Assembly: GCA_008704415.1 (NCBI GenBank)
Contig: VXIS01000019.1
Span: forward strand, 62,001 to 126,000
Length of the DNA stretch: 64,000 nt
Direction of reading: 5' to 3'
DNA from: Sphaerosporella brunnea
Lineage: Eukaryota > Ascomycota > Pezizomycetes > Pezizales > Pyronemataceae
A program made the position numbers and the translations under genes. The first letter of the stretch is position 1, and each line of letters opens with the position of its first letter. Under the pieces are notes generated by a model that saw only the letters and a program-made list of their open reading frames with translations, was not told the DNA's origin and did not search any database. Below, one piece after another: positions 22,298-33,343 of this stretch.

Positions 22298-23145
22298 ATG
22301 GCACGTGCCGGGCTGCTTGTGTGAAGTTCCGCGGGGAATATTTTCTGTCCACCATCAGCCACCTTTTCGTAACGCACAACGATAACGTAGAGAGAGAGTT
22401 GAAGTAGAAGCTATCGGAGACCTCAATTGTTGGCGCGCAGGTTCATTAGGACTTAGATAGTGACCCGGTGCGGAATCATCATGAGTAACGGTTGCTAACA
22501 TTGTGTTAGATTAGAACTGTGTCTCGGAACTGCGACTCCAGCGCCAGAGTGCCGTATCCGAAGGGATATTTATTCGACCTGGCACTCATAAAACCCTCCG
22601 TCCCTGTAAAGATGACCGGTGTGGAGCGGTGTGAATTTCTCCAGGCTCCCCTACAATCGTCTTCTCCGGCTCCTAGCGCCGGACACGCCATTCCTGCCGG
22701 GAGCACCTAGCGGTCGCTGTCTGGGACCATTGTTTGCAGCAGGGATTGGTGAGGCGATTGTGCTCAGCAACCTTCGCATTCAACAAGTTGAGGCTGGTAA
22801 ACTATTCGCTCGTCAATCCGTAGGCAATGTGAAGTTCCAGCTGGCTCGCGCCTTGTTGTGGAGGACATACGGCAATTTTCGGAGTGTTCAAGGCTGGAGT
22901 GGAACGCCGATTGAGTTGTTTGAAGACGATGAAAGCATCAGCTCGGCGGATCCCAGACAGATTTTGGGATTCTAAAGTTTTGAGTGGTTGAAAAAAAAAG
23001 GTGGACCCTGTTGCCGAAACGCCCGAGGATCTTGAGTCCCAGACGGAAGAAGACGCCATGATACAACTGGAATTTGCAAAATACCCTTTTTATGGAGCTT
23101 ACTGGTTGCCTGCGGATATCCGCGGGTATCAAATCGTCAAAAGTA

Positions 23146-24168
23146 CGTCTTCGGGAGGTTGCCAGGTTGTTTCTGTCGAAATCGACACCGGTGACGATCG
23201 TATCCTTGCTTGTTTGGGTCTTTCTGGTGACGGGTGGCGATCATTTGTTTGCTTGCTTGGGTCTTTTTCCTTTTTCTCCCTTCCGAGGGCTTTGCGTTTC
23301 TGGTGAAAGGTGAAGACGACGGCCACGGTGGATGGCATTTGCTATTGGACGCCGTAAATCGTCATCCTCTTCGAGTTCTCCTTCTCGTCCATTGAAGCGT
23401 AGGAAGTTGCGAGACTGCTAACACTCATTTTGGTCCGAGTCTGCGCACGGCGGTCTTGAAGAACTCGAAGGCTCAAAATGGGGGTGCTTTATATTCATCT
23501 TCATCTTTCTCCCAGACGCCGAACTTTAGGCATCGTCGTCATATTGTTTTATCTCTCTGAAGTGCTGTAATCAGCTTACCCGACACGTATGCAAACGAAC
23601 CCTAATCACCCCTGACTCCATGAGGCACGGCACCATCGAAGTGACTCCAGCCCGTCGTCGTCCATATTCTGTGAATGCCCGGGTTGCGAAGAGAGAGCAC
23701 ATAGCACCGCGCCTCCCCCCTCCCCCCTCCCCCCCCCCCACCGGCGCTCGTGTTTCCGAGGGAGTTTTCTTGCTGCAAACCAAGGTTCCTCCCTGAATCA
23801 CTGTGAGTTGAAGGTTTTGATGTGCAGCGAAGTGGGGGGTATACCTGCTACTCGCCTGAACTCAGTTGAAGGGATACGCCTCTCCCGCCGGCTTTGGATT
23901 CTGTTGCGTCGGTATAGTATCTGGCAAAATCGGTCTCGAGCTACATATCTAGGGGAAGGGCTGAAAGTGGAGGAACCAAAAAAAGAAATTACGCGGTAGC
24001 ATGATGAGAAGGCATTCGATCCTGCACTCACATAACAAGCAAGGCCTCACTAGAAACACATGTATGATAGTCATGGACCCTTATCCCATATCCTGTAAAA
24101 TAAACCGTCCGGCCAACTGCGAAAGCAGTGTGGAGCTAGTAAATCAATCAGGCCGTCATCGTGAACGT
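23146..24168. other. Intergenic, no gene recognised
   Basis: Only short open frames. The stretch includes a C-rich tract (cctccccccc, 23716-23740). It separates the broken gene and the MITE. Confidence 0.5.
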
Positions 24169-24415
24169 TACTCGACGAAAAAAAAAGTATTCGGACACCT
24201 TGTGTAACAACCCCCCAACCCGCGGGTATCCCACCAAAGCGCAACAGCGCAAAAAAAAATCGTTAGCACAAATTCTTTATGCCTGAAGGGTTTCAACTGC
24301 TATCTCTTAATTTGAGACTTCTTCCAAATTTTTTGAGTGAGATCCAGAGAAGTTATCGATTTTTCACTGCGTGGCTTGGCTGTGAGTGTCCGAATACTTT
24401 TTTTTTCGTCGAGTA
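24169..24415. mobile_element. Tc1/mariner-type MITE, 243 bp, with TA target duplication
   Basis: Perfect 28-bp terminal inverted repeats: the left one (24171-24198) reads ctcgacg, nine A, gtattcggacac; the right one (24386-24413) is its exact reverse complement. Dinucleotides TA at 24169-24170 and 24414-24415 flank the repeats, as expected for Tc1/mariner target duplication. The 187-bp interior has no open frame of note, so the element is non-autonomous. Confidence 0.92.
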
Positions 24416-24522
24416 GATACGAGCTACCATGAAAAGATCAAAAGGTGTGCAAATGCATCTGCATGAGAAATACATTGTATCAATTTGATAAGGAATGACA
24501 AAAATCATCACGAGTATAGTCA

Positions 24523-26041
24523 TCAAAGCTCATCTTTACCTTCCCCCGTTTTCTCAGCCGTCTCCGTCTCCGTCTCCCCGGGTGGTTCCTCCTTCTTTTG
24601 CTTGTCCTCTTCAGAGCCCAAAATGGCCTTCGGTATCATTCCCTTCGGCAGATCCCCCAACTTGATCGCATCCAACCATTCCAGGATATCCAAAGGTTTG
24701 TGTATGTCCCCATCAAACCGTCTGAACCAACCTCGGTGGTTCACGGCCACAAGTTGGGGTAACTCTGAACCTAGACCGAGGTGTTCCTGAAGCAACTTTG
24801 CCAGTTCTTCCTTACTTTCCACTCTGAACACTTGGAACACTTGTAAAGAAGGACGAGCCAACAGCCCAATGTACACCTCCGCCACACTCTCGAGGGGCTC
24901 ATCAGAGATCGCGAGCACACAGGTCTTGGAATTCTTGGCGAAGCAGATGGACCTTAGGCTTGGAAGGGCGGAAATGGTGGGAACGTCGACAGGCATGACT
25001 GGAAGACATTAGCACCAGCGCACTTGCCATGGGTCATAAAAAATCACTCACGCTTCTCCGCCTGAACGACAAAGGAAGGTTTCTTGCCATCCTTTGACGA
25101 CTTTGAATCTTCCGATGCGGGTTGGTCTACCACCTTGGGTGGCTTCGTGGCAGCGAAGAAATCAAACAGCGCCTGCTTTTCTATCTTACCCTCAAACACC
25201 TTTCCTTCGGCGTCGCCACCGGGGAGTAATACAATCGTTGGGAATTTGGTGATGCCAAATCTCTCCGCCACATCTTTCTCTTTGTCCCTTATCTGTGTAA
25301 AAATGATGCTGTCCTCGAAGTCAATGGCAAGGCTTTTCCACAAAGCACCCGTGGTGCCCTTTTTCGTAAACAGGATTGCCTTCGCGGTCTCATTCTTCTT
25401 GCTTAAGAAATCATCCAGCTTCGGCGCCGTGAGTTTTGTCACACGGTTCGGAATGCGCTCAGCGAGTGCATCAGTGATGGCTTTGACGGTACGTGGGCCG
25501 GTGTAGTCTAGCACATGTGAGCTTGATGCCTCGCATCAAACGTGGGAAAACCACGCACCCTCAACGATCGGCTTCCCTGTCTTCCCCGATGGCACAAATA
25601 ACTTGAGCGTCGGGAAACCCTGTACGCCGTATTCGCCACATGTTCGCTTGTTCTTCTCATTGTCGCAGTCAATCGCGGCAACCTTCGCAATGCCCTTCAA
25701 CGAAGTGGCAGCCTTGTCGTACACGGGTTTGAGGTTCTGACAGTGACCACACCACGGCGCGTAGAATCTGAACCAGACGAATTAGAATTCTATCGCAGTC
25801 GTATGCGGTGGGAGATAGTGCGCTCACTCGACAATCTGTGATAGTGAATAATTAGAATGGGTGTGCCCGTAACTTTACGCTTAGTTCTTCCGAAGCATAC
25901 CGCAGCATTGTCAAAATTGAGAATTTCTTTGCCGAAGTTTTTGTGGTCCAAGTTGACGACGGCACTCTTCGACGAGTAGAAAGCTGCGTCGACGCCGACC
26001 AGTAGCGAAGCCGCAACAGCAAGCTCCCGAAGGAGAAGCAT
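24523..26041 (-). CDS. ER protein disulfide isomerase (Mpd1/PDIA6-like), KDEL
   Basis: Thioredoxin-fold oxidoreductase of the ER lumen, 429 aa. Minus-strand exons: 26041-25901, 25835-25828 (only 8 nt), 25767-25559, 25507-25052 and 24998-24523; phases close exactly. Seen: a signal peptide (MLLLRELAVAASLLVGVDAA), a thioredoxin domain with FYAPWCGHCQNLKPVYDKAA (active-site CGHC, about residues 55-58), GFPTLKLF with the cis-Pro, then a second thioredoxin-like domain lacking CxxC (ITKFPTIVLLPG), a Glu/Lys-rich tail and the C-terminal KDEL. Without the 8-nt exon, which encodes IVE with the neighbouring base, the conserved IVEFYAPWCGHC block cannot be formed. Confidence 0.93.
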
Positions 26042-26948
26042 AGTTAGGGTTGTAGGTTCTGCTGGTGTATTTGGGATTGGTATTCGAGGTCAGTGGTGTG
26101 GGTGATTTTGGACCGAGAAGCTCTTCGCCTGGGTCGAAAGACCTTAAGTAAGTTTGTAAATTGATTATGAGTGAATGGCACAGATACCGAGTGGCCCGGC
26201 TTTTGGAAGTCTCGAGAAAGAAGCGGTTGAGGCCAGGTGTTGTGATTGGCCGTCAATCGGTAACCTATCCGCGTATGACAAGTCATGTCACTCACGTCAT
26301 GTGACAGTCAAGCACTGGCAATACCCCATCTCAAGAATCAAGATCCATCTATCCACAGCCAGTAGAGTGGTTCAAACCCGCGGGAATCCAAGCCGTTAAA
26401 CTTAATGAGATCGAAAACTACCGGGCGAGATGCAGAGAAGCGTGGGCAGTTTTTCTCCATTCCAGGCCGTACAATTTTAGCTATTGCCCCAACCAAAACG
26501 TACGTACTCCTACATTCTTTGATTCTCGTGACTTATCGATAATCTCGCACTCCCGTGAAATGCTGGAAGCTGGAAATTGAACATGAGATATCAACCCAAA
26601 AAGAAGCGCCAAGAACAAGCTCAACACACACACTATAGGCAATGTCATCACTACAAAAAGTAGGGAATGTATCGGAAGAAAGATCCAACGTCCACATCTT
26701 ACATATCGCCTTCACATGGTATCGTAAAAAAAACACGCAAAACAAAAAGAAGTCCACCCTTTCCCCCTTCTCATCCGCTGCCGCAGCTCCCATTCATAGA
26801 TAGAAACAAATGGGTAGTAAGAAGCTCAAAAAATCACGCAGAGAAAGATCATAAAAGGCTGCACATAATCGAAAGAAAATAAAGGATACCTCCCTCCAAA
26901 AGTAGTGACAACCGAATAAAAAACTTACAGGCAATGATAGGCTGTATA
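26042..26948. other. Intergenic between the PDI promoter and the DOT1 3' side
   Basis: No gene seen. Contains tcacgtcatgtgac near 26290-26305, a region of ACGT/CATG-type palindromes that could be a promoter element for the minus-strand PDI gene. Confidence 0.4.
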
Positions 26949-28614
26949 CTATGAAGCCGACCGTTGCCTGCGGTCTTGCCTCTCAAAGAACTCTCTCAGC
27001 ATGCTGCTGTCGACCGTGTGGACGTAATACTTCCCGCCGGAGTCCGTCCAGCTGACTTGGCGCGAGAAGTAGCTCCTCTCAACCATCCGTAGCTTGTTGA
27101 TCGGACTCTCCGCATTTCTGGCCGTAATGACGTGGTTTGCCGGCACGAACGGCTTCAAAGAGAAGATGATCGCGCCCTCCTTGAGGTCAAGGAACATGTC
27201 CAGCAGCTTCTGGTTCAGCTCAGCCTCGAACGCAAAGTTATTGACCAACAGCACATCCGCGCGCTTGATTACATCGGCGATATTGCGGTTTTCCAGGAAC
27301 GTGTCGTGCTCCAGGTTTACAGGGCCGTGGTTGACGCCCCACATGCGACAGCGTGCAATAAACTCTTTGCGCTGGCGCTCCGCGAGCTTGGCGGGACGAT
27401 CCATCTTTTCGCATCCCCAGGCTTCGCAACCACATTCCAGCGCCGCGTGAAGAACCACATTTCCGGTCCCGCTTCCAAGGTCAACAAATACTTTGTCCGA
27501 GGTTAAGCCAGCTTCCTTAAACATTTTAGTAGTGAGTTTAGGGAGCAGTTCGCCGTAGACTTCTGAAGTGAAAGCGGCGTACTCCTTCAGGCTGTCAACT
27601 TCCAGCGCCACGGTGCGCGCATAGCTCTGACCAAGTATGTGCTCCACCAAGGCGAATGGGATAGTTGACATTGCCGCGATGCGTCTCTTGAAGGTACCAT
27701 CTTTCCGCGACTCCCGGACAAGCTGGTTGTAGGCTTTCAGATTATCGAGAAATTTGTTGTAGTCGTTGTTTTTAAGACCACTGCGCATCCGGAATACTAT
27801 CGTGCCGGAAAGCTCCGAATGCACTTTGGCGCCTATCGAGGGGGGCAGAAGATACGTTGCTACGTACTCCATCGTTTCGATGATGTCGGCAATTGGCTTG
27901 AACTCATCGGGGTCGTTGCTCTCGACTAGTGCGTACCGCTCCTGATCGGGGGTGCCGGGATAGTGAAGTCCGATCCGCTCGAGATCGGTGTTCCTGAACT
28001 CTGTGCCGAAAAATCATTAGTAGTTGCATCAGACCGAAACGAAGGCGAAAATAGTAGGTACCCTTTCTCTGCGACCATCCCGGAAGCTTGGTATTCGCTA
28101 TTTCCTCGGCGTGAATGAACTTACACCGTTGCAATGGCTCCCCGGTTTTTGGATCTTTGCTCCGGAAACTGAGGGGATGCACTATGCGCCGATTACTATC
28201 CACCATCGCCTGCGGTGACGCACTTCCCAGCTTCGACCTCTTACTCGTGCGCTCGTCATCACCTGATTCCTCATCGCTCGATTCGAGCTTGGCGGGGCGG
28301 GGAGATCGAGACGCGCTGCGCTCCTGCGTCGTGTGCGGTACTGAGAGGTATTGCGGGGGCGACGGAGGCTTTAACGACGTCTCATGGTGCGCGGGCGACG
28401 GTCGCTTCAGATTCGGCGCTGACTTTGCAGGTTCCAACCGGCGCTTCACCAGGGGACGGGCCGCCAGTGTCACCGTCGGTTGCCCCACTCGGTGCTTGGT
28501 CTCGCGAGGATGCGTGCGACGGTCATCGGAGCTTTTGGAGGTCTGCACTACTTGTTTCTGCCGTTTGAGAGGAGCCACTCCCGCAGGCCGGAGCTTGTCA
28601 AAGAGGCTAGCCAT
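26949..28614 (-). CDS. DOT1: Histone H3 lysine-79 methyltransferase Dot1
   Basis: Non-SET histone methyltransferase that modifies H3K79 in nucleosomes (telomeric silencing, DNA-damage checkpoint). Two minus-strand exons, 28614-28062 and 28000-26949, give 534 aa. The N-terminal 170 residues are basic and Ser/Pro-rich (likely nucleosome or DNA contact). The catalytic domain then follows, with YGELLPKLTTKMF, the AdoMet-binding VFVDLGSGTGNVVLHAALE (motif I), GCEKMDRPAKLAE, the NNFAFEAELNQKL motif and SLKPFVP. The 60-nt intron (gtacct...gcacag) restores RKEFRNTDLERIG. Family length in yeast is 582 aa. Confidence 0.95.
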
Positions 28615-29822
28615 GTATCTGCAGTTTTTTGCGGGCTTTTGCGGGCGGCCACGACGAGGTTCAGGGTCCCCGCCAACGGGTCTCAGAAGCGGGAAGGTTG
28701 TGCTGCTAGCGAGGGTACTGTTGAAAGGGATATTCCGTATGAGTTGATGTGTAGAATTAGATGTTAGGATATTGTTACGAGTGATGTAGTGTAGAATAAG
28801 TAGTATTATGGTAAGAAAAGAAGGTTAGCAGCAGTTGGATGGAGTTCAGGTGAAGATGAAAGGCTTCACGCCGCTCCACGGCTTGGCCTGGCGAAGGCAG
28901 GGATGGACCATGGCAACCATCAACATCCCGGATGCATCACGCGGCCTCACTCGGAAGGCATTTGTTGGGCAGTCTTTGTTGGGGAGAGATGAAAGAATGT
29001 CGGGTCGATGTGTGCGGAATTGTGGCGTAGATTCCTGCAGACGCAAGGTTCTGTTGTACGGTATCAATACCCGTGAAAGAGCACTCGCGGGATTCCTGAC
29101 GGCTCTTCTTGCAAATGACGTGTTGCACTTGTGCGGGAGGATCGGGAAGCTGCTTGTGTTCGCTGTTGCGAGAAAGCAGAAAAAGTCGCCGACGTGGTGT
29201 GTGCCATTGAAAGCGGGAGAGAGGCATGTCCACAAGCAGTGCCTGGCGCAGCGATGCATCCACTTGCGCGCAAACCCGCCTTCTTGATCTGATCCTCCCG
29301 GTCATGGAGATTCATGTATCTAACTTCCCCTTCGGAGCGAACGCTACATAGCGGTCGTTTGCAACTATGCAGTAGCACCTAGAAATCAAGGCTTTGATCA
29401 TGATAGCGGCCAAAGACGCTTGGTTGCTTCTCGTTGCGGTTTGTCTTTTCGGTTTATCCGTCGGAAAGAAGTTGCAGCTCGAGAATCAATCTGCTGTCAA
29501 CACCAATAAGGAAAGGTAGTGGGATGTTTGCCTTGGAATAGAAGCATGCCTGGTGGAATCCGTTGTGAGTGCAGGAAGAGTCGGTGCGTGGGGAGAGTTT
29601 GGGTAGGAAGTTTGGTAGGGTGACCAGCACTTGGATGCTGTTTGGGTTCAGGAAACTTAAACGACGTCTTTTCTTTCATGCACCAGCTATCACTCGCTTA
29701 AAAAGTGACTGTAACAGTCAATAACATCATGTCCTCTTTTAATCAATTCCTGAGCAAATGGCAAGTGAACATTTCACATATTACAACTTATGGTATCCAA
29801 GCTCCAGCCCTCCCCCTTCGGC
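28615..29822. other. Intergenic, nothing recognised
   Basis: About 1.2 kb between the DOT1 start and the end of the glomulin-family gene. Open frames on both strands overlap each other and show no family features; I treat them as chance. Confidence 0.5.
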
Positions 29823-32077
29823 CTAATCATCATGGATCCCCTTCTCAGCTTCCTCAACCCTCTCAAATGTGATCCCCAACATAGCCACATTCATGCCTCC
29901 CTCCTGACTCTCCTTCTCCTTGAACCCTTCCAGCCTCTTTCTGATCGGCTGCACAAACCTCATCTCCACCTTCTCCCTAAATTTGGCATCCACGCCCAAC
30001 CGATGCCTCAAATCCGCATTCAAAAGCAGCAGCAAATACAGGTTCAGCGTGGCTGCGATGCAGGGATGGACTTCTTTAAAGGTCTTCCAGTCGTTCTTGG
30101 CGAACACCGCGTCCATGTCCGGGAAGAGTACATCGAAAATCTCAGACAACCCCAGGGGAGTGCCGAGAATATTGATCGGCGTCGAGGGTACAGACGCTCC
30201 GGTACGTTGTACGGGGGTCGTGGCGTGCACAATCTCATCTTTGAGGATTCCGACCACAGCCGCTTTGACAGATTCGAAAGGACAATGCTCGAGGGTGTCC
30301 CTGACATAGGCCAGCCTGACAGCCTCACTGGGATGTGCACGCAGACAGCGGGCGACATGGTTGTTCGCTAAAAAGCGCTGCTGTGGCGAGGAGGCGTTGG
30401 TGGAGATCACGGAGAAGATCTGGAGGTAGATGAAGAAGGCATCTGAGCTCTCTGGTATATCACCGAGTCCTCCTGTCTCGAGGAACAGTGCACCGAGGAA
30501 GAGGATAGCGTCGATGATGGCGGGATGGGCGCTGCCGCCGCTGTAGATCATGAACGCTTCTGCGATTTCAGAGTGATGAGGATAGATCTGTAAGTGGGTG
30601 GGTGTTTCGGTAGGATGCATTGAGAGCCGATGTGCCAGGAGGAAGAGGGCTCCTTGTTTGCTGAGCGGGATCTCCGAGGCAGTCTTGGGAGCGGGTATCT
30701 CTGAGTGGTCGTCTTCGTCGTCGTCCGAGAGGCCATCGCCTTTAGAAGATTGACATACTTCCAGCAGCTCTTCTGTCTTGAGTCCCAGGCGCTCGCACAT
30801 GAACGAAATTTCATCCACAGCTGCTTTAACATTGGATTGCGCGTCCCTGCCCTCGCGTTCCACGTCAATGGGCGTGCGCCCACCAGGGACTTTACTCTTA
30901 TTCGGCCGCAAAACTTCCTCGTCATATTTCCCTGCCCATCCAATCTCCAAGCCCCTCTCTTCTCCCCCACCCAAGGCCCTCATTGCAGGGTGGACCTGGC
31001 TGTGGTCTTCAGGCTCTGTTTGCTCCGGCTTCGGGGGCGCTTGGCGTTTCGTCCGGAGGAGATACCCACTGAGCACATGTGTAAGGAAAGACCCGATCAG
31101 TCTCGCCTGCAGCTGCGCCTCCATATCTGCAGTCGCAGTTGGAGCAACACTCCTAGCTGTGCTTGTCCTTGGTGGCAGAGGTGGACGATTGATCGAGCTC
31201 GCGCGACGTGCTAGTGCCAGCTGTGGCCTCACCACCTTCAAGAACGATAATAGCTGCTCCACTACGCCAGTGATGGCGCTGCCCTCGACTGTTTCTACGG
31301 CCTTGGTGAAGGCAATCAGTAGCGTAGACAGCTCAGCTGACAAAAATTTGGACGGCACTCGGGTGGAGATTCGCGGGTGCACCGCGGCAAGAGCCGACAG
31401 GAGGTTGCTGAAACGCTTCAATGTGTGCTGCGCGTGCAGGGCTGGGTCTTCTTGTGGATTGTCCCGAAGAGTAGGCTCCGGCTGGTCTTCTTCGTCACCA
31501 GAATGCTCAGCATCCTCTTCCTCTTCCTCCTCTTCTTCGGACTCGGTTTCTGAAGCCCATGCCAGCGAAGATAGCCCCTGGAGCACCTTGATGTAGACTT
31601 CTCGTGGGTTTCCCGTCTGTGCTGAATGCGCAATGATGGCTTCCGCGATCTCTGATGTTTTCGGTAACGGAGAATCAAGAAAGGGGAGGAGGACGATAAT
31701 CAGGTCCCAAGCGATCGATTTGGCGAGCTCTTCCTGCTGAGGGTCAACCAACACTGCTCATCAGAGGATTGAAATGATTGAAGAGTATTACGTGTGATTC
31801 GAGCACTTCCTTCAAACTGCTTAAAAACTCGTATTGATCTTCGGGAGAAAGCTCCTCCAGTGCCCAATTGAGGTGGACATCGAGAATGACGGAGTAATCA
31901 ATGAACTCATCTGGCTGTAAGCGTTGGGATCGAGCTCCCAAATTCATCAGCACGGCAGCTCCTTCCTCTCTCGAATGTCCATCGGGGGGAGGGGTTGAAA
32001 CATACCGAGAGCTCATCAGCGGCGGTTCGAATAGATGAAATCGCCTTCTCAAGAGTAACTTCTTGTCTCTCGGCCAT
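29823..32077 (-). CDS. YAP-binding/ALF4/Glomulin family protein
   Basis: Alpha-helical-repeat protein of the family that includes animal glomulin (binds Rbx1 in cullin ligases) and yeast Ybp1 (Yap1 partner in peroxide response). Three minus-strand exons, 32077-32006, 31914-31792 and 31736-29823, give 702 aa. Evidence: N-terminal helices with LDVHLNWALEELSPEDQYEF, AWDLIIVLLPFLDSPLPKTS, NPREVYIKVLQGL, an acidic run (ESEEEEEEEEDAE), and SALAAVHPRISTRVPSKFL. The acceptor of exon 3 is set at ccctcag (31737), because the nearer agcag would shift the frame. Family assignment rests on these patterns; the exact partner in this fungus is unknown. Divergent from UreD. Confidence 0.78.
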
Positions 32078-32242
32078 CCTTCGATATAGTTATTGCAGGT
32101 TGCTGATGTAGTTTGTAGTTTCTTGGGTGTGTGCAAGCTTAAGAAGGCAGCTTTCCCGCCCACACTTGGCAACCTCGCCAGCTGAACTTTGGTTTCTGTT
32201 ACGTGTGCATCACCCCGCAGCACTCCTAACCACAACGCTCCA

Positions 32243-33209
32243 ATGACCGCCGGTCAAGGCCACATTCGGGCACGCCTGCTACCGCCTGCCCGCTTATCTC
32301 TCCCGCAACTCACTTTCCAGTACCCGCTGAAGCTAATCAGCTCCTCGGTGCCGTCTTCAAAATGCCTGACCGTATTCATCCTCTCCTACGGCGGCGGACT
32401 AGTCTCGAACGACCAAGTCGACCTTAAAGTCGTCGTCGAAGACGCCGCAAAGCTGTGCTTGCTCACGCAAGGTACATACCCCTCGGGGCGGGAGGTAAGT
32501 GCATGTGACTTAGAGCGAGCGAATCATAGGCAGTACAAAAATCTTCAAGCGCAAGGCATTCGAGCACCTCACCACCCAGTCGATGGCGGTCCATCTGCAA
32601 TCCAACGCAGTGCTGGCACTGCTTCCAGATCCTATCCAGCCGTTCAAAGACTCGGTCTATAAGCAGCACCAGGTGTTCCATCTACCAGCCGACGACACGG
32701 CCTCGCTAGTAGTGTTAGATTGGGTTTCGGAAGGCCGCTCGGCGCGGGGTGAGCACTGGGACCTAACCAGTTTTGTATCACGAAACGAGTTCTTCATACC
32801 TAAGGGTGAAGGGGAATCTGAGCGGCTGATGCTACGGGATTCTATGATCCTTACTCAAGACGCGGAAGGACTAAGATCAAGAATGGACGGGTTCACGGTG
32901 TTTGCGACGTTGATGATTCATGGCCCACGGTTCGCTGGGCTTTCGGAAGCGCTGTTGCAGAAATTTAAAGATGAGCCTAGGATTGGAGGCAGGAATTTTG
33001 ATAATCGCCGGGATTTTAAAAACGATACCACAAAGAAGGGAGGCGTTATCTGGACCGCTACAAGCATGAGAGGGTTTGTGCTAGTCAAGCTCAGTGGCAA
33101 GGAATTGGAGGAGGTGAAGATTTTCCTGAGGGAACTGTTGAAGAGTGGGGAGGACGAGGGTGATGTAGTGAGGGAGTTTGGTGAGGGCGCATTGTTGTGC
33201 TTGCAGTAA
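32243..33209 (+). CDS. ureD: Urease accessory protein UreD/UreH
   Basis: Chaperone that helps load nickel into apo-urease together with UreF and UreG. Exons 32243-32471 and 32530-33209 give 302 aa; the 58-nt intron (gtacat...catag) restores LTQGSTKIFK, a highly conserved UreD block. Other family marks: FILSYGGGLVSNDQVDL near the N-terminus, LLPDPIQPFKDS, DWVSEGRSARGEHW, and FATLMIHGPRF. The start codon lies 165 bp from that of the divergent glomulin-family gene. No urease structural gene is in the window. Confidence 0.94.
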
Positions 33210-33343
33210 TGGAGTGATGGCATATGATTCCCAGGTATGAAAACTCACTTAATGAGTGAATTGTGAGCGTACAATAGATTTAAGGTAGCGCAACGGAAAA
33301 GCAGTAGCCAACACCGTTCAATCTATATCTCCGCAACGGATGT

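Larger units (their letters stand above)
20598..23145 (+). pseudogene. Broken gene of unknown family, possibly trypsin-fold, split by a LINE
   Basis: An open frame from about 20598 (after an in-frame TAG; first ATG of the frame at 20771) runs to a good donor at 21074 (gtgagt). A 64-nt intron ends at 21137. The next exon begins TAT-GGC-ACG-TGC and is interrupted by the LINE at 21151. After the second target-site copy it resumes in phase at 22310, giving GTCRAACVKFRGEYFLSTIS then HLFVTHNDN. Further pieces lie in shifted frames: EVEAIGDLN (22408 on), YLFDLALIKPSVPVKM (22568 on), LPGAPSGRCLGPLFAAG (22696 on), then WLKKKVDPVAETPEDL and YPFYGAYWLPADIRGY to about 23120. At least three frame changes and an in-frame TAA (about 22973) show decay. 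ISH, DLALIK and APSG are placed like a His-Asp-Ser triad; that is inference only. Family not recognised. Confidence 0.65.
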
